Notes: generated by a model not told the origin, from the sequence alone. A DNA stretch of 64,000 nucleotides from Burkholderiaceae bacterium (GCA_947448415.1 CANFMT010000003.1:1-64000); one strand, 5' to 3'. Positions 44,048-52,039 are shown, counted from the first letter of the stretch. Numbers and translations: made by a program.

Positions 44048-44872
44048 TTACTTAACCTCAAACCCGAGCTTTTTAAGCCATTCATGCATGTGCTCTCTGC
44101 CATTTAGTGATTCAGGACCACGAATACGGTAGAGGCTATGCTGGACCCAGTCACCGTTGGTTTTCATATTGTTTTTCTCGTAGAACGCATTCATTTCATT
44201 GACGTATTCTTCGACTGCTTCTATTGATCTAGGTGCGTTGTATTGCTCGCGATGGGCAATCGCAGCTTGAGGTAATCTCGGTTTGATAGAGCTAGATTTT
44301 TCGGGGTCGCAGTAGCCTACGCACATCCCAAATACCGGAAATACTCTTGGGGGTAGGTTCAACTCCTTTGCAACGGCCTCTGGATTGTTTCGAATGCCGC
44401 CAATATAGACAATACTCAAGCCAATCGATTCGGCTGCCAGGGCTGCGTTTTGAGACGCTAGTGCCGCATCAATCATTCCAACAGTCAGAAGCTCTAAATA
44501 GTTCAACCCGTCATAAGGTAGCTCGCGTTTTTTGCCTAACGCTTCCAGGCGAGAGAGATCGGCCAGCCATACTAAAAACAATGGACATGTGCGGATATGC
44601 TCTTGATTGCCTGATAATTTTGAGAGCCGGTCTTTGCGCTCAGGATCTTCAACCGCAACTAAGCTCCAACTTTGAAGATTTGATGAATTTGAGGCCGATT
44701 GTCCAGCCGCAATTAAAAGTTCAAGCGTATCTTTGGGGAGAGGTTTATCGCAATAAGTTCGAATCGAGCGATGCTGAAAAATAGTCTCAAGCGTCTCATT
44801 CATCTCGCAGTCAAGGGGAATACTCTTGCCATAACGTGCTTGCATTAACTGCTCTAAGGTTAATTTATTCAT
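44048..44872 (-). CDS. Nitroreductase family FMN oxidoreductase (NfsA-like)
   Basis: A 274-aa FMN-dependent enzyme. The FMN motif is FQHRSIRTYCDKPLP, with SNSSNLQSWSLVAVEDPERK. LGLSIVYIGGIRNNPEAVA is equivalent to the GLGxCxIG loop, and the C-terminal NfsA-like MCVGYCDPEKS is present. Such proteins reduce quinones, nitro groups or enoates. It is the last gene of the minus operon behind a Bug receptor and an acyl-CoA ligase, so a role in reducing a pathway intermediate is possible but not shown. Confidence 0.87.
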   Translation of the reverse strand: MNKLTLEQLMQARYGKSIPLDCEMNETLETIFQHRSIRTYCDKPLPKDTLELLIAAGQSASNSSNLQSWSLVAVEDPERKDRLSKLSGNQEHIRTCPLFLVWLADLSRLEALGKKRELPYDGLNYLELLTVGMIDAALASQNAALAAESIGLSIVYIGGIRNNPEAVAKELNLPPRVFPVFGMCVGYCDPEKSSSIKPRLPQAAIAHREQYNAPRSIEAVEEYVNEMNAFYEKNNMKTNGDWVQHSLYRIRGPESLNGREHMHEWLKKLGFEVK

Positions 44873-44912
44873 AGTTTTATTTAGTTTGTTAGGTGTGGGT
44901 ATAAAGCGATTC

Positions 44913-45887
44913 TTAAGAAGTGCCGGTAGTTTTCTTTTTCGTCAGCAGTTTTTTCCAGCGAGCAATTTCATCGCGTAAAAACTGATCAAACTCTTGTGGT
45001 GTGGAGAGTCTTACTTCACCATCAATAGAATTTATTTTTTTCACTACATCTGGTGATGCAATGCTGACTTTTAGAGCTTGATAAATTTTATCGACTACAT
45101 CTTTTGGTGTTCCGGCAGGCGCTAGTAGACCCCACCAAACAAAGGAGTTGTAGTCTTTGACGCCTTGCTCAGCAATTGTCTTAAGATCTGGATTGGAATG
45201 TAAACGTTTAGATCCTGAAGATGCAATGAGCTTGACTCGCTTGTTATCTAAGAAAGGCTTAATCTGTGACATGCCAGTAAAGGTGAGGTCGACATGTCCT
45301 GCTGCAACATCAGTAATGGCTGGTCCAGCGCCGCGATAGGCGATAGTAGTCATATCGGTTCCGGTTGTATCCTCCAGCATCAGGGCAGATAGGTGTGATG
45401 CAGATCCGTCTCCAGAATTGGCAATAGTTATCTTTCCGGGATTCTTCTTGGCAAACTCCACAATCTCCCCAATCGTATTTTCTGGGAGGGTACTTCTAGC
45501 TGCCAAGCCAAACGGATAAGAAAGGACCATTGAGATTGGCGCGAAATCATCCGGTGTCTTATAGGGCAGACTAGCCATTAAGGTTGGGTTAGTTGAAAAG
45601 CTAGTGCTGACAAAGAGCAAGGTATAGCCATCAGGTGCGGCTCTTGCAACAGCCTCAGTTCCAACGGTGGTGTTGCCGCCCCCACGGTTTTCAATAATGA
45701 CAGGCTGTTTTAATGCCTCAGAAAATTTTTCTGACCAGGCGCGTACTAAAAAGTCTCCACCGCCTCCGGCAGCAAACGGAACAATGATGCGAATAGGTCT
45801 ATTGGGATAGGGATCGGCCGCAAAACTAGAGCTCAAAGAGAGTAAGAGAAGTAGGGTGAGGCTGATTTTTTGATAGAAGAATTTCAT
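44913..45887 (-). CDS. Bug-family (TctC) periplasmic substrate receptor 8
   Basis: A 324-aa receptor. The signal peptide is KISLTLLLLLSLSSSFAA, and the mature start is YPNRPIRIIVPFAAGGGGDF. ENRGGGNTTVGTEAVARAAP is the glycine-rich variant also seen in the Bug at 27902. TTIAYRGAGPAITDVAAGH has Arg in place of Lys in the YKG motif, and NSFVWWGLLAPAGTP is shared with two sister proteins. It lies between the acyl-CoA ligase and nitroreductase genes. Confidence 0.92.
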   Translation of the reverse strand: MKFFYQKISLTLLLLLSLSSSFAADPYPNRPIRIIVPFAAGGGGDFLVRAWSEKFSEALKQPVIIENRGGGNTTVGTEAVARAAPDGYTLLFVSTSFSTNPTLMASLPYKTPDDFAPISMVLSYPFGLAARSTLPENTIGEIVEFAKKNPGKITIANSGDGSASHLSALMLEDTTGTDMTTIAYRGAGPAITDVAAGHVDLTFTGMSQIKPFLDNKRVKLIASSGSKRLHSNPDLKTIAEQGVKDYNSFVWWGLLAPAGTPKDVVDKIYQALKVSIASPDVVKKINSIDGEVRLSTPQEFDQFLRDEIARWKKLLTKKKTTGTS

Positions 45888-45936
45888 AATCTTTAGCTGC
45901 CAGTATCAATGGAAATAATTTTTCTTAAGCCACAGT

Positions 45937-47592
45937 CTAATGCTTAAGGCTTTGGTGTGTTGGATTGGGCTTTAATAAGTCTACCGCCTTGGTAATGAGG
46001 CTTTTATCTGCGCGCAATACCGCTTTCGATATTTTCTGAGTGGGTGTATAGGGCAAGGTTTCTACAAAGGCAATATATCGAGGCACTTTCATTGCTGCAA
46101 GACGCTGTGCACACCATGCTTGTATTTCTTGAGCACTCGTTTGGGTATTGGGCTTTAACACTATAGCGGCAAGGATCTCATCCTCCCCAAGTTCTGCGGG
46201 TACAGCAATAGCGGCTACTTCTGCGACATTGGGGTGAGCGCTAATGATACGGTCTAATTCGGCACCAGAAATATTTTCACCTCGACGTCGAATGATGTCC
46301 TTTTTCCGGGAAACAAAGGTGTAATAACCATCCTCATCTTGGCTAACAAGATCTCCCGTTAAAAACCAGCCATCTTTAAAGCTTGCTTGAGTTTGCTCAG
46401 GGTCGCGAAAGTAGCCCTGCATGATGATTGGAGTCTTTACTACCATCTCGCCAGTGGCTCCAATTGGCACATCGTTGCCTGCCTCATCGATCACCCTACA
46501 TTTTGCCCATAACTGATTAGGATTGGGATGTTTGCCAATAGGTCCCATAGTGCCCGGTTTTTGTATGCCCCCAAAAGGACTACATGTCACACCTGGAATT
46601 TCAGTCATGCCATAGCCACTCACAAAATAAGGGATATGAAATTCATTTAAGAAGACATCATGAGCGCTATTACGAACTCCGTAAGCGCAACGAATTTGAT
46701 GCTCTGTATGAAACTCGCTTCTAGGTCGCAACTTTAAGATATTGCATGCTGCTTCGATGAGGTTGACGGTGGTAGCTTTTGACTCTGCCGCTTGCTTCCA
46801 AAACTGAGATGCAGAAAACCGCGGCATTAACGCCAATGTCGCTCCCGCACATAGGGTACCAGCGACTGAATAAAACAATGCATTCATATGAAACAGGGGT
46901 AAAACCACCATGATGCGATCGTTAGTTTGAATATAGAGGCGCTCAATATAGGCTTCGCCGCAAAGCAAAAAGCTACGCTGACTATGCATAACTCCTTTGG
47001 GAAACCCGGTAGTGCCAGAGGTGAAAATAATGACGCAGGTGTCATCAGCTTGTGCGGTTGAGGGAGCACCTCTGAAACTCTCAAAGTCTTTTAGTGCCGC
47101 ATCAATAGTTTGATATTGATTATTGTGTTGGGAGCTCTGTCCTTGATCAAGAAAAACAATCAGTGGGTCTAAGTCATTTTCCTGGCAAGCTGCGTCTACG
47201 ATCTCAAGAAGATTATTTTCAATGAACAGTAATTTAGGTTCAGAATTTTTAAGCACATACCCAAGCTCGGTAGTGCCAAATTCTGGATTAATTGGTAACA
47301 AGGTTGCTGAAAGCTTTGCTAAAGAAAATAAAAGCAAGAGATGGACATAGTGATTCTTTGCAACAATACCCACTCGGTCACCAGCTTGAACCTGCTGACT
47401 CAGTAAGAAGCCTTGCATCTTTTGTACATCGCCATCAAATTCTGCCCAGCTAATCTCCCTCCCATCAAAGTAACAAAATACTTTGCCTGAATTTGCCTTT
47501 AACCTGCTCTCAAAAGCGGCGGGCAGAGTGTAGTTGTGTGCTTCAAACTGATTTAGCACTTCCAAAGGAGTGACTAACATCGCTTTTTGCAT
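45937..47592 (-). CDS. AMP-forming acyl-CoA synthetase
   Basis: A 551-aa ANL-superfamily ligase that adenylates a carboxylic acid and attaches CoA. Motifs in order: the P-loop CVIIFTSGTTGFPKGVMHSQ, then SGYGMTEIPGVTCSPFG. The A8 hinge is DIIRRRGENISGAEL and the catalytic lysine is in PYTPTQKISKAVLR. The substrate cannot be named. It is close in layout to crotonobetaine/long-chain type ligases. It opens the minus operon with the Bug and nitroreductase genes. Activation by this ligase would feed the divergent DUF35/thiolase-like pair. Confidence 0.92.
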   Translation of the reverse strand: MQKAMLVTPLEVLNQFEAHNYTLPAAFESRLKANSGKVFCYFDGREISWAEFDGDVQKMQGFLLSQQVQAGDRVGIVAKNHYVHLLLLFSLAKLSATLLPINPEFGTTELGYVLKNSEPKLLFIENNLLEIVDAACQENDLDPLIVFLDQGQSSQHNNQYQTIDAALKDFESFRGAPSTAQADDTCVIIFTSGTTGFPKGVMHSQRSFLLCGEAYIERLYIQTNDRIMVVLPLFHMNALFYSVAGTLCAGATLALMPRFSASQFWKQAAESKATTVNLIEAACNILKLRPRSEFHTEHQIRCAYGVRNSAHDVFLNEFHIPYFVSGYGMTEIPGVTCSPFGGIQKPGTMGPIGKHPNPNQLWAKCRVIDEAGNDVPIGATGEMVVKTPIIMQGYFRDPEQTQASFKDGWFLTGDLVSQDEDGYYTFVSRKKDIIRRRGENISGAELDRIISAHPNVAEVAAIAVPAELGEDEILAAIVLKPNTQTSAQEIQAWCAQRLAAMKVPRYIAFVETLPYTPTQKISKAVLRADKSLITKAVDLLKPNPTHQSLKH

Positions 47593-47742
47593 GCTTTCTT
47601 TCTTTGCTATCGCCAGTCTGTTGGCTGACGAGCTGATTTGTGTTGTCTCAAATATTTTTTTATTAGAATGATTTTAAGTAAGAGGCATAATTTAGTCAAA
47701 ATAACAATTCAATGAGCTAGTTCGTATACATGGAGACCCATC

Positions 47743-48129
47743 TTGAGTGAGTTTGATTTAGCTAAGGCATCCCCCAATGGCACTTTCATGGATTACTGCC
47801 AAAAGGATCAGTTAGCCTTTCAGCGTTCCCCAAGTGGTAAGGCTATTTTTTACCCACGCATCGTAGAGCCTAAGACGGGCGAGGGCTTGCGCTGGGAGAT
47901 TAGTCAGGGTATGGGGACTGTTTACTCCACAACGGTCATCTATTCGCGTGATGAGAAGCCTTATAACGTTGCTTTAATTGATGTAGATGAAGGTTATCGA
48001 ATGATGTCGCGTGTAGAGGGCATAGATCCGGAACATGTGCGGATAGGTATGCGTGTCAAAGTGCAGATGAAGACCTTTGATGACGGGAAAAAGTATCCTA
48101 TTTTTTCCCCAGTTAAGGAGGCTGCGTAA
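47743..48129 (+). CDS. DUF35 OB-fold protein without zinc ribbon
   Basis: A 128-aa protein of the DUF35 (nucleic-acid-binding OB-fold, acyl-CoA-associated) family. FYPRIVEPKTGEGLRWEIS, GMGTVYSTTVIYSRD and YNVALIDVDEGYRMMSRVEG are OB-domain signatures. The CxxC pairs of the usual rubredoxin-like zinc ribbon are missing; only one Cys (YCQKDQ) remains, at the place the ribbon begins. The start is TTG at 47743 preceded by GGAGACCC. It overlaps the thiolase-like gene by one base (TAATG), so the two proteins are very likely made as a complex. Confidence 0.85.
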   Translation: MSEFDLAKASPNGTFMDYCQKDQLAFQRSPSGKAIFYPRIVEPKTGEGLRWEISQGMGTVYSTTVIYSRDEKPYNVALIDVDEGYRMMSRVEGIDPEHVRIGMRVKVQMKTFDDGKKYPIFSPVKEAA

Positions 48130-49283
48130 TGACTCATAGTCTTCGTCGCGGTAGTGTCGCTATTGTTGGGGCGGCTGAATCCGAATTGGGTCTTTGCGCC
48201 CCTGGAACCACTCCATATGACTTAATGGCTCAAGCAACTTATCGCGCTTTAGCGGATTGTGGCTTACAACTAAATGATATTGATGGTATTTTCACAGCCA
48301 CCTCTCAAGCACGCTTTTCTAGTCTGGGCCTTAGTGAGTATCTGGGCCTTAAGCCTCGTTATCAAGACAATACGCAGATGGGCGGCTCCTCATTTATGTC
48401 TCATGTTGCACATGCAATGGCGGCTATTAACAATGGCTTATGTGAAGTTGCGTTGATTGCTTATGGCAGTACTCAGAAATCTGTCAGCCGTGCTGCTGCG
48501 AGTCCACGGGAATATAACGCTTATGAGACACCATACAAGCCGTTCTTACCAACTTCGGCATATGCAATGGTTGCGGCAAGACATATGTATCAATATGGCA
48601 CTACGCGAGAGCAATTAGCTGATGTTGCGGTGGCTGCTAGAAAATGGGCGTTAATGAATCCAGTCGCTTGGGAGAAAAAACCTTTAACGATTGATGATGT
48701 TATCAATGCACGCATGGTGAGTTCACCGCTAACAATTCGAGATTGTTGTTTAGTAACAGATGGCGGGGGCGCAATTATTTTGACTAGTGCTGCGCGAGCA
48801 AAAGATTTAAAAAAATCTCCCGCTTATATATTAGGTGTGGGGGAAGATTTATCTCACATTGGGATTTCTGGAATGCCTGATTTAACGGTAAGTGGTGCAG
48901 CGATTTCAGGACCAAAGGCATATGCAATGGCTGGTATTACGCACAAAGAAGTTGATTTGGCCATGTTGTATGACGCCTTCACAATAAACACGATTTTGTT
49001 TTTAGAAGACTTAGGTTTTTGCCCTAAAGGTGAGGGTGGTAATTTCGTAGCTAATGGCGGTATTGCCCCAGGTGGACATTTGCCAGTTAATACTAATGGC
49101 GGCGGTTTATCGTATTGCCATCCTGGTATGTACGGACTCTTTTTATTGATTGAGTCTGTACGCCAGTTGCGTGGTGAATGCGGTGAGCGACAAGTGGAAA
49201 ACTGCGAGATTGCTTTGGCCCACGGCAATGGTGGCGTGCTGTCTAGTCAAGCTACAGTCATTCTGGGTGCTCACGGCGATTAA
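48129..49283 (+). CDS. Thiolase-like (SCP-x/Ltp type) protein lacking both catalytic cysteines
   Basis: A 384-aa thiolase fold starting VAIVGAAESELG. The position of the nucleophilic Cys reads QMGGSSFMSHVAHAM (about residues 83-97), with Gly/Ser instead of Cys. The second thiolase Cys (in a CxGGG motif near the C-terminus) is replaced by ALAHGNGGVLSSQ. The GGGLSYCHPGMYG segment carries the remaining active-site His. It is coupled to a DUF35 protein, as in Ltp2-DUF35 retro-aldolases of steroid side-chain catabolism. A retro-aldol lyase is thus more likely than a true thiolase. Confidence 0.88.
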   Translation: MTHSLRRGSVAIVGAAESELGLCAPGTTPYDLMAQATYRALADCGLQLNDIDGIFTATSQARFSSLGLSEYLGLKPRYQDNTQMGGSSFMSHVAHAMAAINNGLCEVALIAYGSTQKSVSRAAASPREYNAYETPYKPFLPTSAYAMVAARHMYQYGTTREQLADVAVAARKWALMNPVAWEKKPLTIDDVINARMVSSPLTIRDCCLVTDGGGAIILTSAARAKDLKKSPAYILGVGEDLSHIGISGMPDLTVSGAAISGPKAYAMAGITHKEVDLAMLYDAFTINTILFLEDLGFCPKGEGGNFVANGGIAPGGHLPVNTNGGGLSYCHPGMYGLFLLIESVRQLRGECGERQVENCEIALAHGNGGVLSSQATVILGAHGD

Positions 49284-49543
49284 ATACTTTTTTACAGACC
49301 AAGCTCTTTAAAGCCTTTAGATGTTTTTTGGGTTTGCTATCCTACCTGTGCGCCGAGCTTTTCTGATGACTTATCTAAGGCGTCCATTTCCCAGTGTTAA
49401 AGCTCGTGCATTAAATTAATTTAAGTTATCGAGCAACTGTTCAGTCTAACTTTCTAAGTTTCTATAATAGATTTAAATATTAGTAATAAAAATTGTATTT
49501 GAAACTATTAGGCTATTAGCTAGAGGGCGAATACTATTTCGCA
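49284..49543. other. Intergenic region before the winged-helix gene
   Basis: 260 bp without a recognised gene. It holds an AT-only 14-bp palindrome (49411-49424, TTAAATTAATTTAA) and a TATAAT at 49463-49468 preceded by TTCAGT at 17-bp spacing. No terminator for the thiolase-like gene was convincing. Confidence 0.55.
49440..49468 (+). promoter_or_regulatory. Candidate promoter of the winged-helix gene
   Basis: A perfect TATAAT -10 box (49463-49468) follows a weak -35 TTCAGT (49440-49445) with 17-bp spacing, 75 bp before the ATG at 49544. The palindrome at 49411-49424 sits just upstream and could be an autoregulatory site. Confidence 0.45.
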
Positions 49544-49885
49544 ATGTCGCCCTCCCATAAAAAATTCCTGAATTTTTCAAACGCTATTCGTCACATTAAC
49601 AGACGATATAAATTACACGATCCCAAAGCAGTCAGAGTTCTAGAGGTAGTGCTAACCGCTCATGCAGATGAGATTAAGTTCACTGTATTGGATTTAATAC
49701 TATTAAAAGAGATTGCTTCTCAAGAGACTCTACATGGGGTGATGAAAACTTTAGTTGAAAATAAATTAATTAAAACCGAAGTTTCGAAGGAGGATGGACG
49801 TCGCAAAAATGTTTCTCCTACTAAGTTAGCTTTAGCGTGGCTTCATGATTGCTCTGAAGTTTTATGTTCGCCAGCTAAAAGGTAA
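49544..49885 (+). CDS. Small winged-helix (MarR-like) protein
   Basis: A 113-aa putative DNA-binding protein. FTVLDLILLKEIASQETLHG is a helix-turn-helix-like segment, followed by VMKTLVENKLIKTEVSKEDG and RRKNVSPTK, the beta wing of MarR-type proteins. It is shorter than typical MarR proteins and lacks long dimerisation helices at the C-terminus; the N-terminal NFSNAIRHINRRYKLHDP is a possible helix. It is the only regulator-like gene beside the catabolic region. It is followed 5 bp later by a small secreted protein gene. Confidence 0.72.
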   Translation: MSPSHKKFLNFSNAIRHINRRYKLHDPKAVRVLEVVLTAHADEIKFTVLDLILLKEIASQETLHGVMKTLVENKLIKTEVSKEDGRRKNVSPTKLALAWLHDCSEVLCSPAKR

Positions 49886-49890
49886 TTCCT

Positions 49891-50208
49891 TTGGTTACGC
49901 GCTTAAAAATAGTGCAGCAATTGATCCTTGGTTGCATATTGAGTATTACCTTGATAGGGGTTGTACATTCAGAAATCATTAGTAAAAATGCGGTTACTTG
50001 CTACAAGAACGTTATCAAAGAGCCTCTAACTTTCTATGGCAATTCAGGAGATACATTCTCGCTTTACGATGGATCTTCGTGGAAAGTGCTCCCTGGGGGG
50101 CAATATGAATATACGCCCATTCGCTATAGGGATGGTTTGATTTGTCCCACTGCAGAAAAGCTCATCGTTGGTAGCAGGGCAATATCAGTAGTAAAAATAA
50201 AAGATTAG
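49891..50208 (+). CDS. Small secreted protein of unknown function
   Basis: A 105-aa product beginning at TTG with an AAAGGT ribosome-binding site that overlaps the end of the upstream gene. The N-terminal segment IVQQLILGCILSITLIGVVH is a signal peptide or membrane anchor. The mature part has two cysteines (VTCYKN and LICPTAEK) that may form a disulfide, and a beta-rich, Gly/Tyr-rich middle (FYGNSGDTFSLYDGSSWKV). I do not recognise the family. It is probably co-transcribed with the winged-helix gene. Confidence 0.6.
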   Translation: MVTRLKIVQQLILGCILSITLIGVVHSEIISKNAVTCYKNVIKEPLTFYGNSGDTFSLYDGSSWKVLPGGQYEYTPIRYRDGLICPTAEKLIVGSRAISVVKIKD

Positions 50209-50224
50209 CGTCTTGGGGCTTGGC

Positions 50225-50656
50225 TTAGATTAATTTCTTTAGCGCTTCAAGGTATTTCTCTGGATTAAGCGGTTGTCCTTCGCGTTGCGCTTCCCACATA
50301 ACTTGTCCTAGGCATTCCATGATTTGATGTTGAGCCTCGTGCATTGACCCAAGTTTTGCAGCAAGTTTTTCTGCAACCTCTTTGATTCCAGGTGGTTGAT
50401 TGATGGATATCTGCTCACTAATAGATAAGTGCATAGAGAGATGTAGGAAAGGATTTGCTTCACCACGCTCGGGCGTGTAATCTTGCTCTAGGGCATCCTC
50501 TGGATTGGCAAGTAGATCGTGGTATTCGGGATGCTCGATCATCCAGTCGCTTGCTAGCGTTTCCATTGGGTCGAGAATATGATTCCCAGTTTTTTTCTTC
50601 CAGGTATCACAGAAAAAGCGTCGTACTTCTTCACGGGTCGGATTAAATATCGTCAC
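50225..50656 (-). CDS. DUF1841 family protein
   Basis: A 143-aa protein from a GTG start at 50656; the family N-terminus is TIFNPTREEVRRFFCDTWKK, and AAAGGAAAAG lies just before it. A longer open frame upstream lies inside nth and is not used. LASDWMIEHPEYHDLL, NPFLHLSMHLSISEQISINQ and GEKL-like helices (seen as AEKLAAKLGSMHEAQHQIME) are DUF1841 features. The several His and Glu residues could bind metal. Function unknown. It overlaps the 3' end of nth by 14 bp, and is the last gene of the rsxB-nth unit. Confidence 0.85.
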   Translation of the reverse strand: MTIFNPTREEVRRFFCDTWKKKTGNHILDPMETLASDWMIEHPEYHDLLANPEDALEQDYTPERGEANPFLHLSMHLSISEQISINQPPGIKEVAEKLAAKLGSMHEAQHQIMECLGQVMWEAQREGQPLNPEKYLEALKKLI

Positions 50657-51302
50657 GAACTTTTCCTTTACCTGTTTTTTGTTTGAAGCCGCATAAGGGC
50701 TCAACAATGCATTGAGTGCACTCTGGGTTGCGTGCCTTGCAAGTATATCGACCATGGAGAATAAGCCAGTGGTGAGCATCTAGTAGGTATTCCTTGGGCA
50801 CTCGCTTGAGTAACTGCTCCTCCACTCTTACTACATCTTTACCTGGCGCCAACCCGGTACGGTTCGAAACTCGAAAGATATGGGTATCTACTGCAATGGT
50901 GGGTTGCCCAAAAGCGGTATTGAGAATGACGTTTGCAGTTTTTCTGCCAACGCCCGGAAGTGCCTCCAACTCCGCACGTGTTTGTGGAACTTCTCCACCA
51001 TGCTTCTCCAGGAGAAGTCGACATGTTTCTTGAATATGTTTGCCCTTGGAATTAAAGAGTCCAATATGCTGAATAAAGGGTCGAACACCTTCTTCGCCAA
51101 GATCTAATAAAGGCTGTGGCGTGTTCGCAATCTTGTAAAGTTTGCGCGTACCTTTGTTAACAGAAACATCGGTTGCTTGTGCGGATAATAGAACGGCAAT
51201 TAATAATTCAAATGGGGAGCTGTATTCAAGCTCAGTTTCTGGATGAGGATTGTTGGCTTTAAGTTGTTCGAAAAAAGCACGTCGCTTTTCTGGGTTCATC
51301 AT
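50643..51302 (-). CDS. nth: Endonuclease III
   Basis: A 219-aa HhH-GPD DNA glycosylase/AP lyase that removes oxidised pyrimidines in base-excision repair. The helix-hairpin-helix LEALPGVGRKTANVILN carries the catalytic Lys, and the catalytic Asp lies in IAVDTHIFRVSNR. The [4Fe-4S] cluster cysteines are in CKARNPECTQCIVEPLC. Its ATG overlaps the stop of rsxB (ATGA at 51299-51302). Confidence 0.96.
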   Translation of the reverse strand: MMNPEKRRAFFEQLKANNPHPETELEYSSPFELLIAVLLSAQATDVSVNKGTRKLYKIANTPQPLLDLGEEGVRPFIQHIGLFNSKGKHIQETCRLLLEKHGGEVPQTRAELEALPGVGRKTANVILNTAFGQPTIAVDTHIFRVSNRTGLAPGKDVVRVEEQLLKRVPKEYLLDAHHWLILHGRYTCKARNPECTQCIVEPLCGFKQKTGKGKVRDDI

Positions 51303-51991
51303 TTCTTTTCTTTTGCGCGTGCAATAGCGGCAGCAATGATGGCGCGTTTACGCTCTTGCTCTTTCTTTTCTTCTTCGGATTGAGGGTCAGCTGAATTTAC
51401 CGCAGCTAATTTAGCAGCCGCTTTTTTAGCCAAACGCTCATCATTATCTTTTTGCTCACGATCAAGGCGATCTTCGCGCTCGTGATAGCGCTTGCGTGAG
51501 ACATCAGCTTGCTCTGTAGACCAGGCTTCCCAGCCAGTTTTATGACCAGTGACATCAATCATGCTAATGCAGTCAACTGGACAGGGTGGAATACATAGAT
51601 CACAACCAGTGCACCAATCCGTTAAGACAACATGCATCTGCTTTGAAGCGCCCACGATTGCATCTACTGGACAAGCTTGAATGCATAAGGTGCAACCAAT
51701 ACATTTCTGAGGATCTATAAAGGCGATAGATCTAGGTCTCTCCACACCACACTCGGGATCAATTGTGGGATGCATATCAAATGCATCCTGCGGATAGATG
51801 GGGATCAGAATCTTACTAAGGCGTTTGATGCCCTCAACGCCTCCCGGAGGGCAGCGATTGGGCAAAGCTTCACCACTAGCCATTGCCTCTGCATAACCGC
51901 GGCAATCTGGATAACCGCATTTAGTACATTGGGTTTGCGGAAGCGCATCCTCCAGGCGATCTGTCAGTTCGCTCACCTGGTTGATTTTCAT
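51299..51991 (-). CDS. rsxB: RnfB/RsxB ferredoxin-like electron transfer protein
   Basis: A 230-aa iron-sulfur protein. An N-terminal Fe-S domain has CTKCGYPDCRGYAEAMASG (the four-Cys cluster as in RnfB). Two [4Fe-4S] ferredoxin motifs follow, CIGCTLCIQACPVDAI and CTGCDLCIPPCPVDCI. A long Lys/Ala/Glu-rich tail (AKKAAAKLAAVNS and beyond) is probably coiled or disordered. It has no N-terminal membrane helix and no other rnf/rsx gene is nearby, so it may act as a stand-alone soluble electron carrier. Confidence 0.9.
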   Translation of the reverse strand: MKINQVSELTDRLEDALPQTQCTKCGYPDCRGYAEAMASGEALPNRCPPGGVEGIKRLSKILIPIYPQDAFDMHPTIDPECGVERPRSIAFIDPQKCIGCTLCIQACPVDAIVGASKQMHVVLTDWCTGCDLCIPPCPVDCISMIDVTGHKTGWEAWSTEQADVSRKRYHEREDRLDREQKDNDERLAKKAAAKLAAVNSADPQSEEEKKEQERKRAIIAAAIARAKEKK

Positions 51992-52017
51992 GCTTGAGAT
52001 GGTTTCTTTAGAAACTC

Positions 52018-52035
52018 AAGGCTCCGCAGAGCCTT
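52018..52035 (-). terminator. Hairpin after phaZ
   Basis: AAGGCTC and GAGCCTT form a perfect 7-bp stem with a 4-nt loop, starting 5 bp beyond the phaZ stop (minus strand). The following bases are only moderately T-rich, so it is a weak terminator. Confidence 0.55.
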
Positions 52036-52039
52036 TAGT

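Noticed and set aside
24524-49283. Genomic island with integrase, tRNA attachment site or flanking repeats
   Set aside because: No integrase, transposase or tRNA gene is seen and I could not identify flanking direct repeats, so mobility is not claimed.
50657-50779. Longer start for the DUF1841 protein
   Set aside because: The extension lies within nth and translates to non-family sequence; the GTG at 50656 has a good ribosome-binding site and the family N-terminus.
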